Part shown: in pieces, positions 25,412 to 35,272 of the stretch
How the letters are laid out: each line of letters begins with the position of its first letter
Numbering within the stretch: position 1 is the first letter of the stretch
Made by a program: the position numbers and the translations under genes
DNA from: Verrucomicrobia bacterium CG1_02_43_26
GTDB taxonomy: Bacteria > Verrucomicrobiota > Verrucomicrobiia > Opitutales > CG1-02-43-26
Length of the DNA stretch: 53,324 bases
Assembly (NCBI GenBank): GCA_001872735.1
Contig: MNWT01000017.1
Span: 1 to 53,324 of the forward strand
Direction of reading: 5' to 3'
The notes under the pieces: generated by a model
Told to the model about the DNA's origin: nothing
The model's input: the letters and a program-made list of their open reading frames with translations, nothing else
Database searches by the model: none

Positions 25412-27379
25412 ATGATCAATAATAGTAGTAGAAATAATCTCGATTACATAGTTAAGGGAGACGAAAACTACAACCCCAACCTCGAGCAAGCCTTATCCGG
25501 AAATTATACATACACAAACTATAACAAAGAAGACAGGGACAAAATTGAGAACTTGGACCTCATCGAACGGGATATAAGCATAATAAACGAGAAATATACT
25601 TCCCAACAAGAAACGACCAATACGATACCTAGTATATACGAGCTCCTCTTTAACTTTATCATGGAAGATGGCGAAGGGGACAAAACAGATATCGTACTAA
25701 ATTTTATTAATCATTTTAATAGCCTCAACAAATTTCGTTTTAACGCAAAGGACTACCAAGGACACAATCCCCTTCACTGGGCTGCCGAAATTAGTTCAAG
25801 CGAGGCCTGGATCGCTTTTCGGAATATCCTTGATCAAGCAGAATATCCCGCACCACTCAGCGAGCGAAACCATTTTGAGGAAACCCCTTGGAGCATCGTC
25901 TTTCAATCCAAGGATCTCGAGTTCGTAGGAGATGTCCTCTTTGATGAAATCACTCGTAATCCGGACTCCACTATCATCAAAGACCTCATCAAACAGCATG
26001 GCAATGATGTTAAGGATTATAAAAACAATATAGAGTTTGTTTTTAAATACATGGAGCACCGCGCTATTTTAGCCGGGGATATATCCGTTATTAAGGAATG
26101 TCGCGATGAGGCTTATCAGAAATGGAAATTGCTCAAGGAAAATAAGGAAACCGGCTACGATTACGTTATGAATACTTCTGAATACCAATCTATCCTAAAA
26201 GGTTTTCTTGAGTCCCTCGACACAAACATATTTTTACAACACTCCAATAACTCGATAAAAAATCATATCAAAAACGCACTCAACAATCCCAACTATACAG
26301 TAGAGGATCCCTTATTATCGAATCTCATCAACTACTTCCGCGAAGAGTATTCATATTCGAAGGAATATAAACTCAATGAGACGAAGCACTCCTACCAAAT
26401 TAAGTATTTTATGCACACCCCAGAATATCTTTTGTTCTTAAATAAAATCATTAACGGAGGAAATGTCGAGGCACTGAACTTTCTGGATAAAACAAGCAGC
26501 CATTACTCGATCAAAGAACTTCTGGAAGACAAACTCGCCGATAAAAGAAAGGTTACATCCTGTATTTGCTCTATATTTAAGCAAAAAGATGCTTATCGGT
26601 GCTTTATTGGTCTAGGCTATAGCAAGAATGATATTTTCAAGCTAGCAGAAAAATATATATTCGAGATATCCCAATCGGGTGCGCTGGCAAATACCCTCGA
26701 TATCTTGATTGCAAACATTGGGCTCAACGGAAAAGAAATTGAGACTTTTCTTTCCACAAGGAATACAAACGGCGAAACACTTTTGTATACTGCGGCGAAT
26801 GAAGATCATTTAGGTTCAACCCTCAGAGATATTATAAATGTGGGCATTTCAACTAAGCAAATACTTACACTCCTTTCTACACCAGATAAATACGGCAAGA
26901 CACTGTTTCATACCGCAGCGTATCTTGGGTACCTAATAAAGAACCTCTTCGTGATCAAGCAAGAGGGCTTTTCAATTAAGCAAATACTTATACTCCTTTC
27001 CTTGACCAATGATAAAGGCGAGGTATCGTTGCATTACGCAGCATATCATCATAACTTAGGTTTGACCCTCAAAGGAATGAGGCAAGTAGGTATTTCGTCA
27101 GAAGAAATATTTACACTCCTTTCCATACAGGGCGATGATGGCTATACATCTCTGCGAACCGCATCGTTTATTGGTTCCTTAGGTCCGACCCTCAGAGATA
27201 TGAAGCAAGTTGATCTTTCGCCTGAGCAAATCTTTATACTCCTTTCCATCGCAAATAAAGCCGGTAAGACATCTCTGTTTGGACAAGAGAAGAATACTGA
27301 AGTAAGTAAGGCATTAGAAGAAATTGGTCTCTCACAGGAGCAAATTAGCCCCCTGTACTCGCAGCAAAAAGGAAATTGA
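25412..27379 (+). CDS. Large repeat protein with ankyrin-like 41-residue units
   Basis: Unrecognised as a whole. From ATG 25412 it has 655 residues; an upstream start at 25289 adds 41 basic residues that look like noise. One ankyrin-like unit is near the N-terminus (YQGHNPLHWAAEISSSEAW). The middle is helical and charged without known motifs. The C-terminal third is a run of 41-residue repeats, each with GxTxLxxAA (ankyrin-like), LGxTLRDM and LSxEQIxxLLS. No signal peptide is seen. Such proteins often bind eukaryotic partners, but that is only inferred. It is monocistronic and AT-rich. Confidence 0.6.
   Translation: MINNSSRNNLDYIVKGDENYNPNLEQALSGNYTYTNYNKEDRDKIENLDLIERDISIINEKYTSQQETTNTIPSIYELLFNFIMEDGEGDKTDIVLNFINHFNSLNKFRFNAKDYQGHNPLHWAAEISSSEAWIAFRNILDQAEYPAPLSERNHFEETPWSIVFQSKDLEFVGDVLFDEITRNPDSTIIKDLIKQHGNDVKDYKNNIEFVFKYMEHRAILAGDISVIKECRDEAYQKWKLLKENKETGYDYVMNTSEYQSILKGFLESLDTNIFLQHSNNSIKNHIKNALNNPNYTVEDPLLSNLINYFREEYSYSKEYKLNETKHSYQIKYFMHTPEYLLFLNKIINGGNVEALNFLDKTSSHYSIKELLEDKLADKRKVTSCICSIFKQKDAYRCFIGLGYSKNDIFKLAEKYIFEISQSGALANTLDILIANIGLNGKEIETFLSTRNTNGETLLYTAANEDHLGSTLRDIINVGISTKQILTLLSTPDKYGKTLFHTAAYLGYLIKNLFVIKQEGFSIKQILILLSLTNDKGEVSLHYAAYHHNLGLTLKGMRQVGISSEEIFTLLSIQGDDGYTSLRTASFIGSLGPTLRDMKQVDLSPEQIFILLSIANKAGKTSLFGQEKNTEVSKALEEIGLSQEQISPLYSQQKGN
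26738..27343 (+). repeat. Tandem 123-bp repeats coding for 41-residue units
   Basis: Four full units begin at 26738, 26861, 26984 and 27107; a fifth of 114 bases begins at 27230. DNA similarity is visible as well, for example CTCCTTTC near each unit start and ACCCTCAGAGATAT in the first and fourth. Each unit opens with I(E/L/F)xxLS and closes with an LSxEQ-type segment. Confidence 0.85.
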
Positions 27380-27438
27380 GGTTCAAAACTCTAAGAGATG
27401 AGGGATGAGTGCTTTTAGACTGAAGCAACTCACTCCTT

Positions 27439-27768
27439 TCACACACTCTCGGGCTCACTAATCTCGAACACGCGATGTAGGCGTAATAACTCTATTACGC
27501 TAATCACATTGGGCTTCGCCTTTATCAATTGTACCGGGCTACCCGTATCTCTCAACTTCTTTTGCACACCTAACAAAGCGCCTATACCGGAGCTGTCTAT
27601 AAAATTAACATCCTCAAAATCAATGACGACGTTGCTAATTTTATCATTCCAAATATCCTCCAAACCCTCTTTAAACTCCCCAATCGTGGCCGCTTCAAAT
27701 CGGTTTTGATGGACTACTATGAGCAACTTCGTATCGCTATCACTCAGGGTAAATTCATAGGGGCTCAT
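27439..27768 (-). CDS. STAS-domain anti-anti-sigma factor (RsbV/SpoIIAA-like)
   Basis: A 109-residue stand-alone STAS domain. VVIDFEDVNFIDSSGIGALL carries the conserved DSSG, whose serine is the site phosphorylated by RsbW-type kinases and dephosphorylated by RsbU/SpoIIE-type phosphatases. In partner switching the unphosphorylated form binds the kinase/anti-sigma protein. It follows gpmI by 22 bases on the same strand. The HATPase and PP2C regulator at 40957-42617 are candidate partners, though they lie 13 kb away. Confidence 0.88.
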   Translation of the reverse strand: MSPYEFTLSDSDTKLLIVVHQNRFEAATIGEFKEGLEDIWNDKISNVVIDFEDVNFIDSSGIGALLGVQKKLRDTGSPVQLIKAKPNVISVIELLRLHRVFEISEPESV

Positions 27769-27790
27769 AATTTTAATCTATTACAGCGAG

Positions 27791-29395
27791 TTACTTATGT
27801 AAAGAATATTCAGGCTTGAGGGTTTTTATTAAGCTCTGCCCCGTCATCTCTTTTGGGGTATCTAATCCCATTAGCTCAAGGATCGTGGGCGCTATATCCG
27901 CCAATCGCCCTTCTTTACGCATCACCGCTTTCTCTAAACTTTTCCCGTAAACAATAAGTTCCACTAAATTTAGGGTATGCTGCGTATGGGGGGAATTTAT
28001 TTTCGGGTTCCACATCTGGTCCGCATTACCGTGGTCCGCAGTGACAATAGCTGCCCCACCAATCTCATCTATCGCTTTTAGTAAAACGCCCACGCACTCA
28101 TCCACGACTTCTACAGCTTTGGTAGCCGCTTCCAATGAACCCGTGTGCCCTACCATGTCCGCGTTTGCAAAATTCACTACAATTAACCCGTACTTTTTAG
28201 ATAAAATCGCTTCTTTGGTCGTGGCACATACCGCATACGCACTCATCTCAGGCTTTTCATCATAAGTGGCCACTTCTTTAGGGCTATCGACCATTTTTCG
28301 ATCTTCTTTCGGGAAAGGCTCTTCTCTGTAATCGTTAAAGAAAAAGGTCACATGGGGGTGCTTCTCTGTCTCTGCGCACCTAAACTGGGCTACTCCCTTA
28401 TTGGAAACATATTCCCCAAGTATATTCTTCATTTTGGGAGGCTTCGTAAATAATACTCTATCGCAAAGGCCTTCTTCATAAGAGGTCATCGTCACCATCA
28501 TAATCTTAGGGAAAATAGCTCGCTCAAATCCCTTAAAATTCTTATCTGTCAGCGCGGTCACCAGTTCCCTAGGCCGATCTCCCCTAAAATTAAAGAAGAT
28601 CACTACATCGCCGTCGGCTATACTGCCAATAGGTTTTCCAGCATCATCAACTACCCAAGAGGGCTCTATAAACTCATCTCCTTTTTGGGTCTCACTCACA
28701 GGGGTTTTATAGGCATGCGCTAGAATCTTTTCCGCGCTTGTATCTTGGTAAATCGCACTAACACCACACATGCAATCATACGCTTTTTGGACTCTATTCC
28801 ACCGCTTATCCCGATCCATCGCCCAATACCGCCCGCTCACCGTTGCAACCTTACCCACGCCTATCGTCTGACATTGCGCTTCTAATTCTTTTATATAACG
28901 TTCCCCACCGGTCGGCGCGGTATCCCGGCCATCCGTAATCGCATGTATGAAAACATCTTTAATCGCTTGGTCTTTTGCGCACTTTAGTAACCCATATAAA
29001 TGGCGCAACATCGCGTGCACACCGGCATCCGAAACCAGTCCAATAAAGTGCAATCGGCTGTTATTCTTTTTTACATGTTCAAAGGCTTCGTTTAAAACGC
29101 TATTTTTACTGATCTCCCCACCCTCAATCGCTTTATCAATGCGCACGATCTCTTGATCCACAATTCTTCCGGCGCCTATATTTTGGTGACCCACTTCACT
29201 ATTGCCCATTACACCGTCAGGCAACCCTACATCTCGCCCGCAGGCTTTTATCTCCGTTCTAGGCCAATGGCGCGCCAATTCATCATCAACCGGGGTATCG
29301 GCCTGGTAAATAGCATTAAAGGGGTTATGCTCGGGATTGTGGTTACTCCCCCAGCCATCTCGAATAATTAACACCACGGGGCGAATGTCTTCCAT
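27791..29395 (-). CDS. gpmI: 2,3-bisphosphoglycerate-independent phosphoglycerate mutase
   Basis: Interconverts 3- and 2-phosphoglycerate in glycolysis and gluconeogenesis using two metal ions. In 534 residues it shows the metal-binding IIRDGWG (Asp13), catalytic Ser66 in [37 protein letters not shown] and the C-terminal ADHGNAD. It starts 15 bases after the caxA-like gene and is followed by the STAS gene, suggesting a three-gene operon. Confidence 0.95.
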   Translation of the reverse strand: MEDIRPVVLIIRDGWGSNHNPEHNPFNAIYQADTPVDDELARHWPRTEIKACGRDVGLPDGVMGNSEVGHQNIGAGRIVDQEIVRIDKAIEGGEISKNSVLNEAFEHVKKNNSRLHFIGLVSDAGVHAMLRHLYGLLKCAKDQAIKDVFIHAITDGRDTAPTGGERYIKELEAQCQTIGVGKVATVSGRYWAMDRDKRWNRVQKAYDCMCGVSAIYQDTSAEKILAHAYKTPVSETQKGDEFIEPSWVVDDAGKPIGSIADGDVVIFFNFRGDRPRELVTALTDKNFKGFERAIFPKIMMVTMTSYEEGLCDRVLFTKPPKMKNILGEYVSNKGVAQFRCAETEKHPHVTFFFNDYREEPFPKEDRKMVDSPKEVATYDEKPEMSAYAVCATTKEAILSKKYGLIVVNFANADMVGHTGSLEAATKAVEVVDECVGVLLKAIDEIGGAAIVTADHGNADQMWNPKINSPHTQHTLNLVELIVYGKSLEKAVMRKEGRLADIAPTILELMGLDTPKEMTGQSLIKTLKPEYSLHK

Positions 29396-29410
29396 AACAA
29401 AATCTTAGTA

Positions 29411-30397
29411 CTAAACCCAGCCTTGTGACAATCCTGTTATCACAATAAATCCTATATAAAAGATCACCAGCAGTGCCCCTTCTTTACGTGTCACTTCTTT
29501 ATCCGTCACAAAAAACTTCCAGATCAGGAGCGTTAAAAGAATCATGATAGAGAAATCAACTGCGACCATCCGCATGCTCACCGTTAACGGGTAAAGTGTC
29601 GATACCGTACCGCCAATGAACAATATGTTAAACAGGTTAGACCCCACAAGATTCCCCGCGCATATATCACTTTCCTTACGCATAGCCGCCACCACAGAGG
29701 TTGCTAATTCCGGTAAACTGGTCCCAACGGCCACAACGGTTAATCCGATAAAGTCTTCGCTTATCCCGGCTCGTCTCGCCGTCTCAATTGATGCGTTTAC
29801 AAGCAGCTCTGCTCCTAACCATAATGCCACCGCGCCTCCTATTAAGAAAAATACGATCGTACGAACAGACTTCACTTCATGCTCTTTAACTTCGTGCTCA
29901 ATGCTTTTCTTTACCGATTGTTTTTCCTTTAACGCTTCTTTCGTTATGTAAACAATATAAACAATAAATATTACGAGCAGTACAATCCCCTGCCACCGCT
30001 GTATTGTCCCATTAGCAGCAAATGCCATTAATAGAATACTCACGCCCACCAAGATCGGCATTTCCAAACGAATTATCCGGGCATGTATCTGCATGGGCCA
30101 CATCATCGCTGCTATACCCAAAATAAGCCCGACGTTCGCAATGTTACTTCCCACAATATTACCCACCGCAATCCCAGGGCTCCCTTTATAAGCGCTTATC
30201 AGCGAGGTAACCAGTTCTGGCAAACTTGTAGCCATGGCTACAATTGTTAATCCCACAACTAATGGCGCCACATGAAAGCGTAACGCCAAGCTCGTACCCC
30301 CACGGCAGAGCCACTCGCCCCCGCCATACAAAAATGCCAAGCCGATTACAATAATCAGCACAAGTAGTAAAATGCTTAACGAGGAATAATCGATCAT
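29411..30397 (-). CDS. Calcium/sodium antiporter of the CaCA family (YrbG-like)
   Basis: Inner-membrane cation antiporter of 328 residues. The two inverted alpha-repeats are both intact: VVGLTIVAMATSLPELVTS with VGNIVGSNIANVGLI, and FIGLTVVAVGTSLPELATS with AGNLVGSNLFNILF. The Glu of each PEL segment binds the cation. Ten or so hydrophobic helices are present, with a charged loop (residues 155-175) between halves. It is the first gene of the run with gpmI and the STAS gene. Confidence 0.92.
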   Translation of the reverse strand: MIDYSSLSILLLVLIIVIGLAFLYGGGEWLCRGGTSLALRFHVAPLVVGLTIVAMATSLPELVTSLISAYKGSPGIAVGNIVGSNIANVGLILGIAAMMWPMQIHARIIRLEMPILVGVSILLMAFAANGTIQRWQGIVLLVIFIVYIVYITKEALKEKQSVKKSIEHEVKEHEVKSVRTIVFFLIGGAVALWLGAELLVNASIETARRAGISEDFIGLTVVAVGTSLPELATSVVAAMRKESDICAGNLVGSNLFNILFIGGTVSTLYPLTVSMRMVAVDFSIMILLTLLIWKFFVTDKEVTRKEGALLVIFYIGFIVITGLSQGWV

Positions 30398-30676
30398 CCC
30401 TAAGAGTCTCTTTTTTTTTCGGGTATCCTGTCAAGTATGTTGATGCTTCCTATAGCAAATCTTCTTTATCCAAAAGCACCCCACAACCATTTTAGTCTTG
30501 CCTTTTCATAAGATAAAGCAATGATAGACAATCAATTGTTCCTCTATTTATTGAAAGGCTTAACCTTTTTGCTTGCGCTTACCCCCTAAATCTTCACTTT
30601 CACTTGACTTTATACGCTTATTGAAGCATCTTACCCCTGTCTGGTTTTTTAATTTTTCCCTCCACAAACATTTTCC

Positions 30677-33502
30677 ATGTCCGATAATCTCAAAGATACG
30701 CTTAACCTCCCTGTAACAGATTTCCCGATGCGGGCAAGTCTTGTTGAACGTGAGCCCAAACGTATTGAACATTGGGATGATACTAAATTATACTACGCTA
30801 TTCAGGAAAATAACGAAAAGAGGGATAAGGGCACGTTCGTCCTTCATGATGGCCCTCCGTTCACTAACGGTGACATCCACATCGGTACGGCTTCTAATAA
30901 AATTTTAAAGGATGTTATCCTGCGCTACAAATCCATGCAGGGCTACAAAACGCCTTACATACCTGGCTGGGACTGCCATGGCCTCCCTATCGAGCACAAG
31001 GTAGCTGTCCGTCTCCAAGAGGAAAAAAAGGAGCTCTGCCCGCTCGATCTTCGTAAGGAATGTGCTAAATTTTCCCAAAACTACATCGATATCCAAACCC
31101 GCCAATTCAAGCGCCTGGGTGTTCTCGCAGACTGGAAACATGAATACAAAACCATGGATCCCGCCTATGAAGCCGATGTATTAAGAACATTCGCTTCGTT
31201 CGTAGAGCATAATCTCGTCTACCGTAGTAAAAAACCGGTCTACTGGTCCATCCCTTGTAAAACCGCCCTCGCCGAATTCGAAATCGAATACAAGGATCAT
31301 GTGAGTGATTCCGTCTGGGTAAAATTTAATCTCAAGGAGCCTTCTCGCATAGGCTACTCTATTCCCGTTTCCTTAGTTATTTGGACAACTACGCCTTGGA
31401 CGCTTCCGGCAAACCTCGCAGTCGCCGTTCACCCCGAGCTCGATTATCAGCTCATTACCCACGATGGTACAGAAGCTTTCCTTGTTGCTAAAGATCTTGC
31501 AGATACTTTTATTAAAACCTGCAAACTGGAAAACGTCTCCAAGGGTGTTTTACACAAGGGCAAAGACCTCGAAGGTCTCATCACCGCCCATCCTTTCATA
31601 GACAGAGAAAGCCCGGTTATCACCGCAGACTATGTTACTACGGAATCCGGCACGGGTTGCGTACACACTGCACCTGGCCACGGATTAGAGGACTATTTAA
31701 ACGGCATCAACTTTGGCCTCGAGCCTTATTGTCCCGTAGACGATAATGGTAAATATGTTGACGATGGCCAAATTCCGGCAGAACTTGTAGGGGTTGCAGT
31801 ACTCGCGGGTAATAACAAATGCCCGGCAAACGAGGCTGTTCTTAAACTTTTAACAGAGAATAACGCACTGCTTCATCAGGAAAAGTGTCACCACACTTAC
31901 CCTTACTGCTGGCGCTCTAAAACGCCAGTCATCTATCGCGCTTTAGACCAATGGTTCGTCTCATTAGATAAATCAAATGTCCGTACCCGCGCGCTAGAGG
32001 TTATTGACCAAGTAACATGGATCCCTGATTGGGGCAAAAACCGTATCACCGGTGCCGTCACCAACAGACCCGATTGGTGTATTAGTAGGCAACGTACCTG
32101 GGGCGTTCCTATCCCCTGTTTCTACGATGAAGCGGGTAATGCGCTCATGGATTCCAAGGTCATCCTCGCCCTCGCCGATAAAATCGAGAAGGGGGGCACT
32201 GATATCTGGTTCTCCAAATCCGCTGAAGAACTCCTTAACGGCATCGATTTACCAAAAGAAATTTTAGATAAAAAACTCACAAAGGGCATGGACACCCTCG
32301 ACGTTTGGATCGAGTCCGGTTCAAGCCACAGGGCAGTTGTGCAAAAGAACAAAGAGCTTAGCTGGCCCGCTGATCTCTATTTCGAAGGGAGTGACCAACA
32401 CAGAGGTTGGTTCCAATCCTCTCTACTAACAGGTGTCATCGCAGACAGCGCTGCACCGTTTAAAACAGTCATAACACACGGATTTATAGTCGATGAACAG
32501 AAAAAGAAAATCTCAAAAAGTGACGGAAAGCCGCAAACGGCAGATTCCTACATCAACACATATGGCGCCGACGTCATGCGCCTCTGGATTTGCTCAGAGG
32601 ATTACCGCTCCGACATCCCCTTCTCAGAGCCCATTCTCAAACATATTGTCCAAACCTACCGAACCATCCGCAATACTCTTCGCTTTCAACTTGGCAATCT
32701 CTATGACTTCGACCATCCAACCGATGCCATCCCCCTCGAAGACTTAACCTACATTGACAAGTGGGCTCTACACGAAACGGCTGTTCTCATAGAAAAGGTC
32801 TCAGAGGCCTACGAAAATTACGAATTCCACCGTGCTTATCAACTCATTAATCGCTTCTGTGCCGTCACCCTTTCTGCCATCTATCACGATATCCTAAAGG
32901 ATCGTCTCTACACCTACGCACCTAATTGGCCAGAAAGGCGCTCCTCGCAAACCGTTATCTACGAGATCTTTAATGTTCTCGTGCGCTTGCTGGCTCCTAT
33001 TCTCTCTTTCACTGCAGATGAAGCCTTTTCGTTCTTCACTCATAAGAAGGAATATGGTAAACTATGTATTCATCTAGAAGCTTTTCCCGCAGTCAATGAG
33101 GACTGGAAAAATCCGGAAATTGCTGAAGACATCGAAAAACTTTTTAAAATAAGATCTCTCGTTAACGAACACATGGAAGATGCCCGCCAGAAAAAACTAC
33201 TCGGCCAATCCTTAGACGCTAAGGTGACCTTTAGCGCTTCCAATAGTAATGATTCCTTTAAACTCCTCCAACGCTACATTAAAGAGCTTCCCGAATTTTT
33301 TATAGTTTCACAAGCTGAACTCAACCCCACTTCCGCTGATGAATTGACAGTCGCTGTCACTCACGCGGAAGGTGTCAGATGCCCCCGCAGCTGGCGCTGG
33401 GTACCATCCCTCGTCAAAGCAGAGGGCTTTGGAGAAGTCTCTCCAAGGTGTAAAGAAGCTTTGGCCTCTAAATACTCACAAAACACAATATCCCCATCAT
33501 GA
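30677..33502 (+). CDS. ileS: Isoleucyl-tRNA synthetase with a degenerate C-terminal zinc ribbon
   Basis: Charges tRNA-Ile. The 941-residue type-1 enzyme has HIGT at 68-71 (DGPPFTNGDIHIGT), the editing-domain blocks VIWTTTPWTLPANLAV and GTGCVHTAPGHG, and KKISKSDGKPQ as the KMSKS loop. The last 35 residues correspond to the C-terminal zinc ribbon, but only two of the four usual cysteines remain (VRCPRSW and SPRC). It overlaps the next gene by four bases (ATGA) and starts the ileS-dksA-like-lspA operon. Confidence 0.96.
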   Translation: MSDNLKDTLNLPVTDFPMRASLVEREPKRIEHWDDTKLYYAIQENNEKRDKGTFVLHDGPPFTNGDIHIGTASNKILKDVILRYKSMQGYKTPYIPGWDCHGLPIEHKVAVRLQEEKKELCPLDLRKECAKFSQNYIDIQTRQFKRLGVLADWKHEYKTMDPAYEADVLRTFASFVEHNLVYRSKKPVYWSIPCKTALAEFEIEYKDHVSDSVWVKFNLKEPSRIGYSIPVSLVIWTTTPWTLPANLAVAVHPELDYQLITHDGTEAFLVAKDLADTFIKTCKLENVSKGVLHKGKDLEGLITAHPFIDRESPVITADYVTTESGTGCVHTAPGHGLEDYLNGINFGLEPYCPVDDNGKYVDDGQIPAELVGVAVLAGNNKCPANEAVLKLLTENNALLHQEKCHHTYPYCWRSKTPVIYRALDQWFVSLDKSNVRTRALEVIDQVTWIPDWGKNRITGAVTNRPDWCISRQRTWGVPIPCFYDEAGNALMDSKVILALADKIEKGGTDIWFSKSAEELLNGIDLPKEILDKKLTKGMDTLDVWIESGSSHRAVVQKNKELSWPADLYFEGSDQHRGWFQSSLLTGVIADSAAPFKTVITHGFIVDEQKKKISKSDGKPQTADSYINTYGADVMRLWICSEDYRSDIPFSEPILKHIVQTYRTIRNTLRFQLGNLYDFDHPTDAIPLEDLTYIDKWALHETAVLIEKVSEAYENYEFHRAYQLINRFCAVTLSAIYHDILKDRLYTYAPNWPERRSSQTVIYEIFNVLVRLLAPILSFTADEAFSFFTHKKEYGKLCIHLEAFPAVNEDWKNPEIAEDIEKLFKIRSLVNEHMEDARQKKLLGQSLDAKVTFSASNSNDSFKLLQRYIKELPEFFIVSQAELNPTSADELTVAVTHAEGVRCPRSWRWVPSLVKAEGFGEVSPRCKEALASKYSQNTISPS

Positions 33503-34371
33503 GCGCGAAAAAAACGACGAATCAACCTTTAAAGAAAATTGATACAAATATGCCAAAGAAAAACACATCAGATAAAGACGAAGATAAAAAGAAATCTATC
33601 GTGCTCGGTGCCAGAAAACGTAAGGGAACTCCCGCCATTTTTAAGGTAAAAGAAAAGAAGCAAAAGCACACACCGGTTGTTTTCTCTCTCGATGAAGTCC
33701 ACGAGTACATCAAAAAGAACAAGGACTCAAAGGGTGAAGAAAATGAGCAGCCAACAACTGCTAAACCCGCTTTCTCAAAACACACGGTAACCACCAAGAA
33801 AACAGTCGACACAACCGAAACAAAAAAGCGTATTCTCGGTGCCGCTTCCCTGTCCGATATCCTCGGATTCAATCCCGCGGATGCAAAAAGCAGGCCCGTT
33901 TCTCTCTTCGATGAATCTCGGGTCGATAAGAAATTTTTACCCTACTACAAAGCTTTGCTCGAGTTACGAGACAAAGTAAAAGCGGGTCTTGATCTTCACA
34001 CCAAAGAAACATTGAAGCGTTCTATGAAGGAAGATTCTGGCGACCTCTCTAGCTTCAATCTGGCTGATGCGGGTACCGATACTTTTGACCGTGACTTTGC
34101 CCTGGGCCTCGTTTCCAGTGAACAAGACGTTCTTTATGAAATTGAAGAAGCTATCATCCGCATCATGGACGGTACTTATGGTGTCTGTGAAATCACAAAT
34201 GAACCCATCGCAAAAGACCGCCTCATGGCCGTACCTTTCACTCGCTACTCCCTTTCAGGTCAAAAACAGCTCGAATCTGTTAAAAAGAAAGCCGTCGATC
34301 GCGGTAGTGTCTTCTCAGAAACAACATTAGAGGACTCAGCCCAATATACAGGCGAAGATAACGGTGACTAA
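33499..34371 (+). CDS. DksA/TraR-like protein without a complete zinc finger
   Basis: A 290-residue protein. Residues 1-115 are Lys-rich and look disordered. From about 135 a coiled region leads to the DksA/TraR C-terminal block GTYGVCEITNEPIAKDRLMA. The four-Cys finger is reduced to one Cys: CEVC-type becomes CEIT, and the following Cys pair becomes YSLSGQ. DksA proteins bind RNA polymerase through its secondary channel, but whether this one does is unknown. The order ileS, dksA-like, lspA recalls chlamydial dksA-lspA. Confidence 0.75.
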   Translation: MSAKKTTNQPLKKIDTNMPKKNTSDKDEDKKKSIVLGARKRKGTPAIFKVKEKKQKHTPVVFSLDEVHEYIKKNKDSKGEENEQPTTAKPAFSKHTVTTKKTVDTTETKKRILGAASLSDILGFNPADAKSRPVSLFDESRVDKKFLPYYKALLELRDKVKAGLDLHTKETLKRSMKEDSGDLSSFNLADAGTDTFDRDFALGLVSSEQDVLYEIEEAIIRIMDGTYGVCEITNEPIAKDRLMAVPFTRYSLSGQKQLESVKKKAVDRGSVFSETTLEDSAQYTGEDNGD

Positions 34372-34912
34372 ATCTTCCCCGACCACACTTTCCACACTAT
34401 GCCGAATGCAATCATACATTCGGTATTTTGTTGTGGCTGCCTTCGTGCTCGTCTTCGATCTACTCTCAAAGCTCTGGGTACTCGCGAACATACCGGTAAA
34501 CACCTACTACTACCCGGCTCCCATCCCGGTTATTAAGAAGTTCTTCTATATCGTCCACATCCACAACGAGGGTGCTGTCTGGGGCATATTCTCCGGCTAC
34601 AGCTTTATTCTTGGCGTCTTTGCCCTGATCACTCTCATTCTTATATTCTTTTTCCGCCATACCATTGGCCTAAAAGCGCCCATGGTCCAATACGCCTTCG
34701 GCCTCCTCACCGGCGGCATCATCGGCAACCTCATAGACCGCTTTCAATACGGCTATGTCATAGATTTCATAGACATTCACCTCCCCGGCTACCGCTGGCC
34801 CGCTTTTAATATAGCGGACATCGGCATCACCACCGGTGTCACCCTATACCTCCTCTACAGCCTCTACGAAACCTTCCGCTCAAAACAGCAAACAAGCAGC
34901 TCCAAACAATAA
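34364..34912 (+). CDS. lspA: Lipoprotein signal peptidase (signal peptidase II)
   Basis: Cleaves the signal peptide of prolipoproteins after lipidation. Four hydrophobic helices and the two catalytic Asp motifs are visible: GNLIDRFQYGYVIDFIDI and FNIADIGIT. HNEGAVWGIFSG is the usual NxGAAFG block. The GTG start at 34364 overlaps the previous gene by eight bases; ATG at 34406 (MQSYIRYF) is an alternative that gives a normal N-terminus of 168 residues. Confidence 0.94.
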   Translation: MTKSSPTTLSTLCRMQSYIRYFVVAAFVLVFDLLSKLWVLANIPVNTYYYPAPIPVIKKFFYIVHIHNEGAVWGIFSGYSFILGVFALITLILIFFFRHTIGLKAPMVQYAFGLLTGGIIGNLIDRFQYGYVIDFIDIHLPGYRWPAFNIADIGITTGVTLYLLYSLYETFRSKQQTSSSKQ

Positions 34913-34920
34913 AAGATCCT

Positions 34921-35106
34921 TTAGGCTGCGTCTATTTTTTCCAGTTTCTGTTCTCGTTCTTCAGTGACATCTTTCATCGACTCATCTAGTTCACGATGAC
35001 TGTAATAAAGGATTACATTTGCATCTACTACATACTGAGAAACAACTAAGTCCACATGCTCGTTTACCTGAATATCGATATTTTTGTCAGACATTTTTGT
35101 AATCAT
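34921..35106 (-). CDS. Small unrecognised protein
   Basis: A 61-residue frame, or 57 residues if the internal ATG at 35094 (MSDKNIDIQVNEHVDL) is used. It is acidic, ends in a charged helix (MKDVTEEREQKLEKIDAA), and has a short hydrophobic middle part. It lies convergent to lspA with a nine-base gap and opposite nupC. I recognise no family. The sensible composition and tight fit between genes favour a real gene, but this is not certain. Confidence 0.45.
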   Translation of the reverse strand: MITKMSDKNIDIQVNEHVDLVVSQYVVDANVILYYSHRELDESMKDVTEEREQKLEKIDAA

Positions 35107-35272
35107 CGAAGTTAATCTACTCTACCTTTCACTAAGAGCCCTCCGTTGGAAAGCTCTTTTGCTTTTCTCATTGAACCGAACCGCACCAATTATTCATTTC
35201 CGTTCAAAAAACGATTTACAACCTCAGAAAAAGCCGCCATCATTTTGGTAATTTTAACCAAGTTATTACCCA

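Noticed and set aside
26738..27343. Regularly spaced repeats as a CRISPR array
   Set aside because: The 123-bp units are contiguous, vary in sequence and keep one open reading frame; there are no spacers and no cas genes.
30398..30676. T-box or other riboswitch leader before ileS
   Set aside because: No T-box sequence, specifier-loop layout or terminator/antiterminator pair could be found in the 279 bases.
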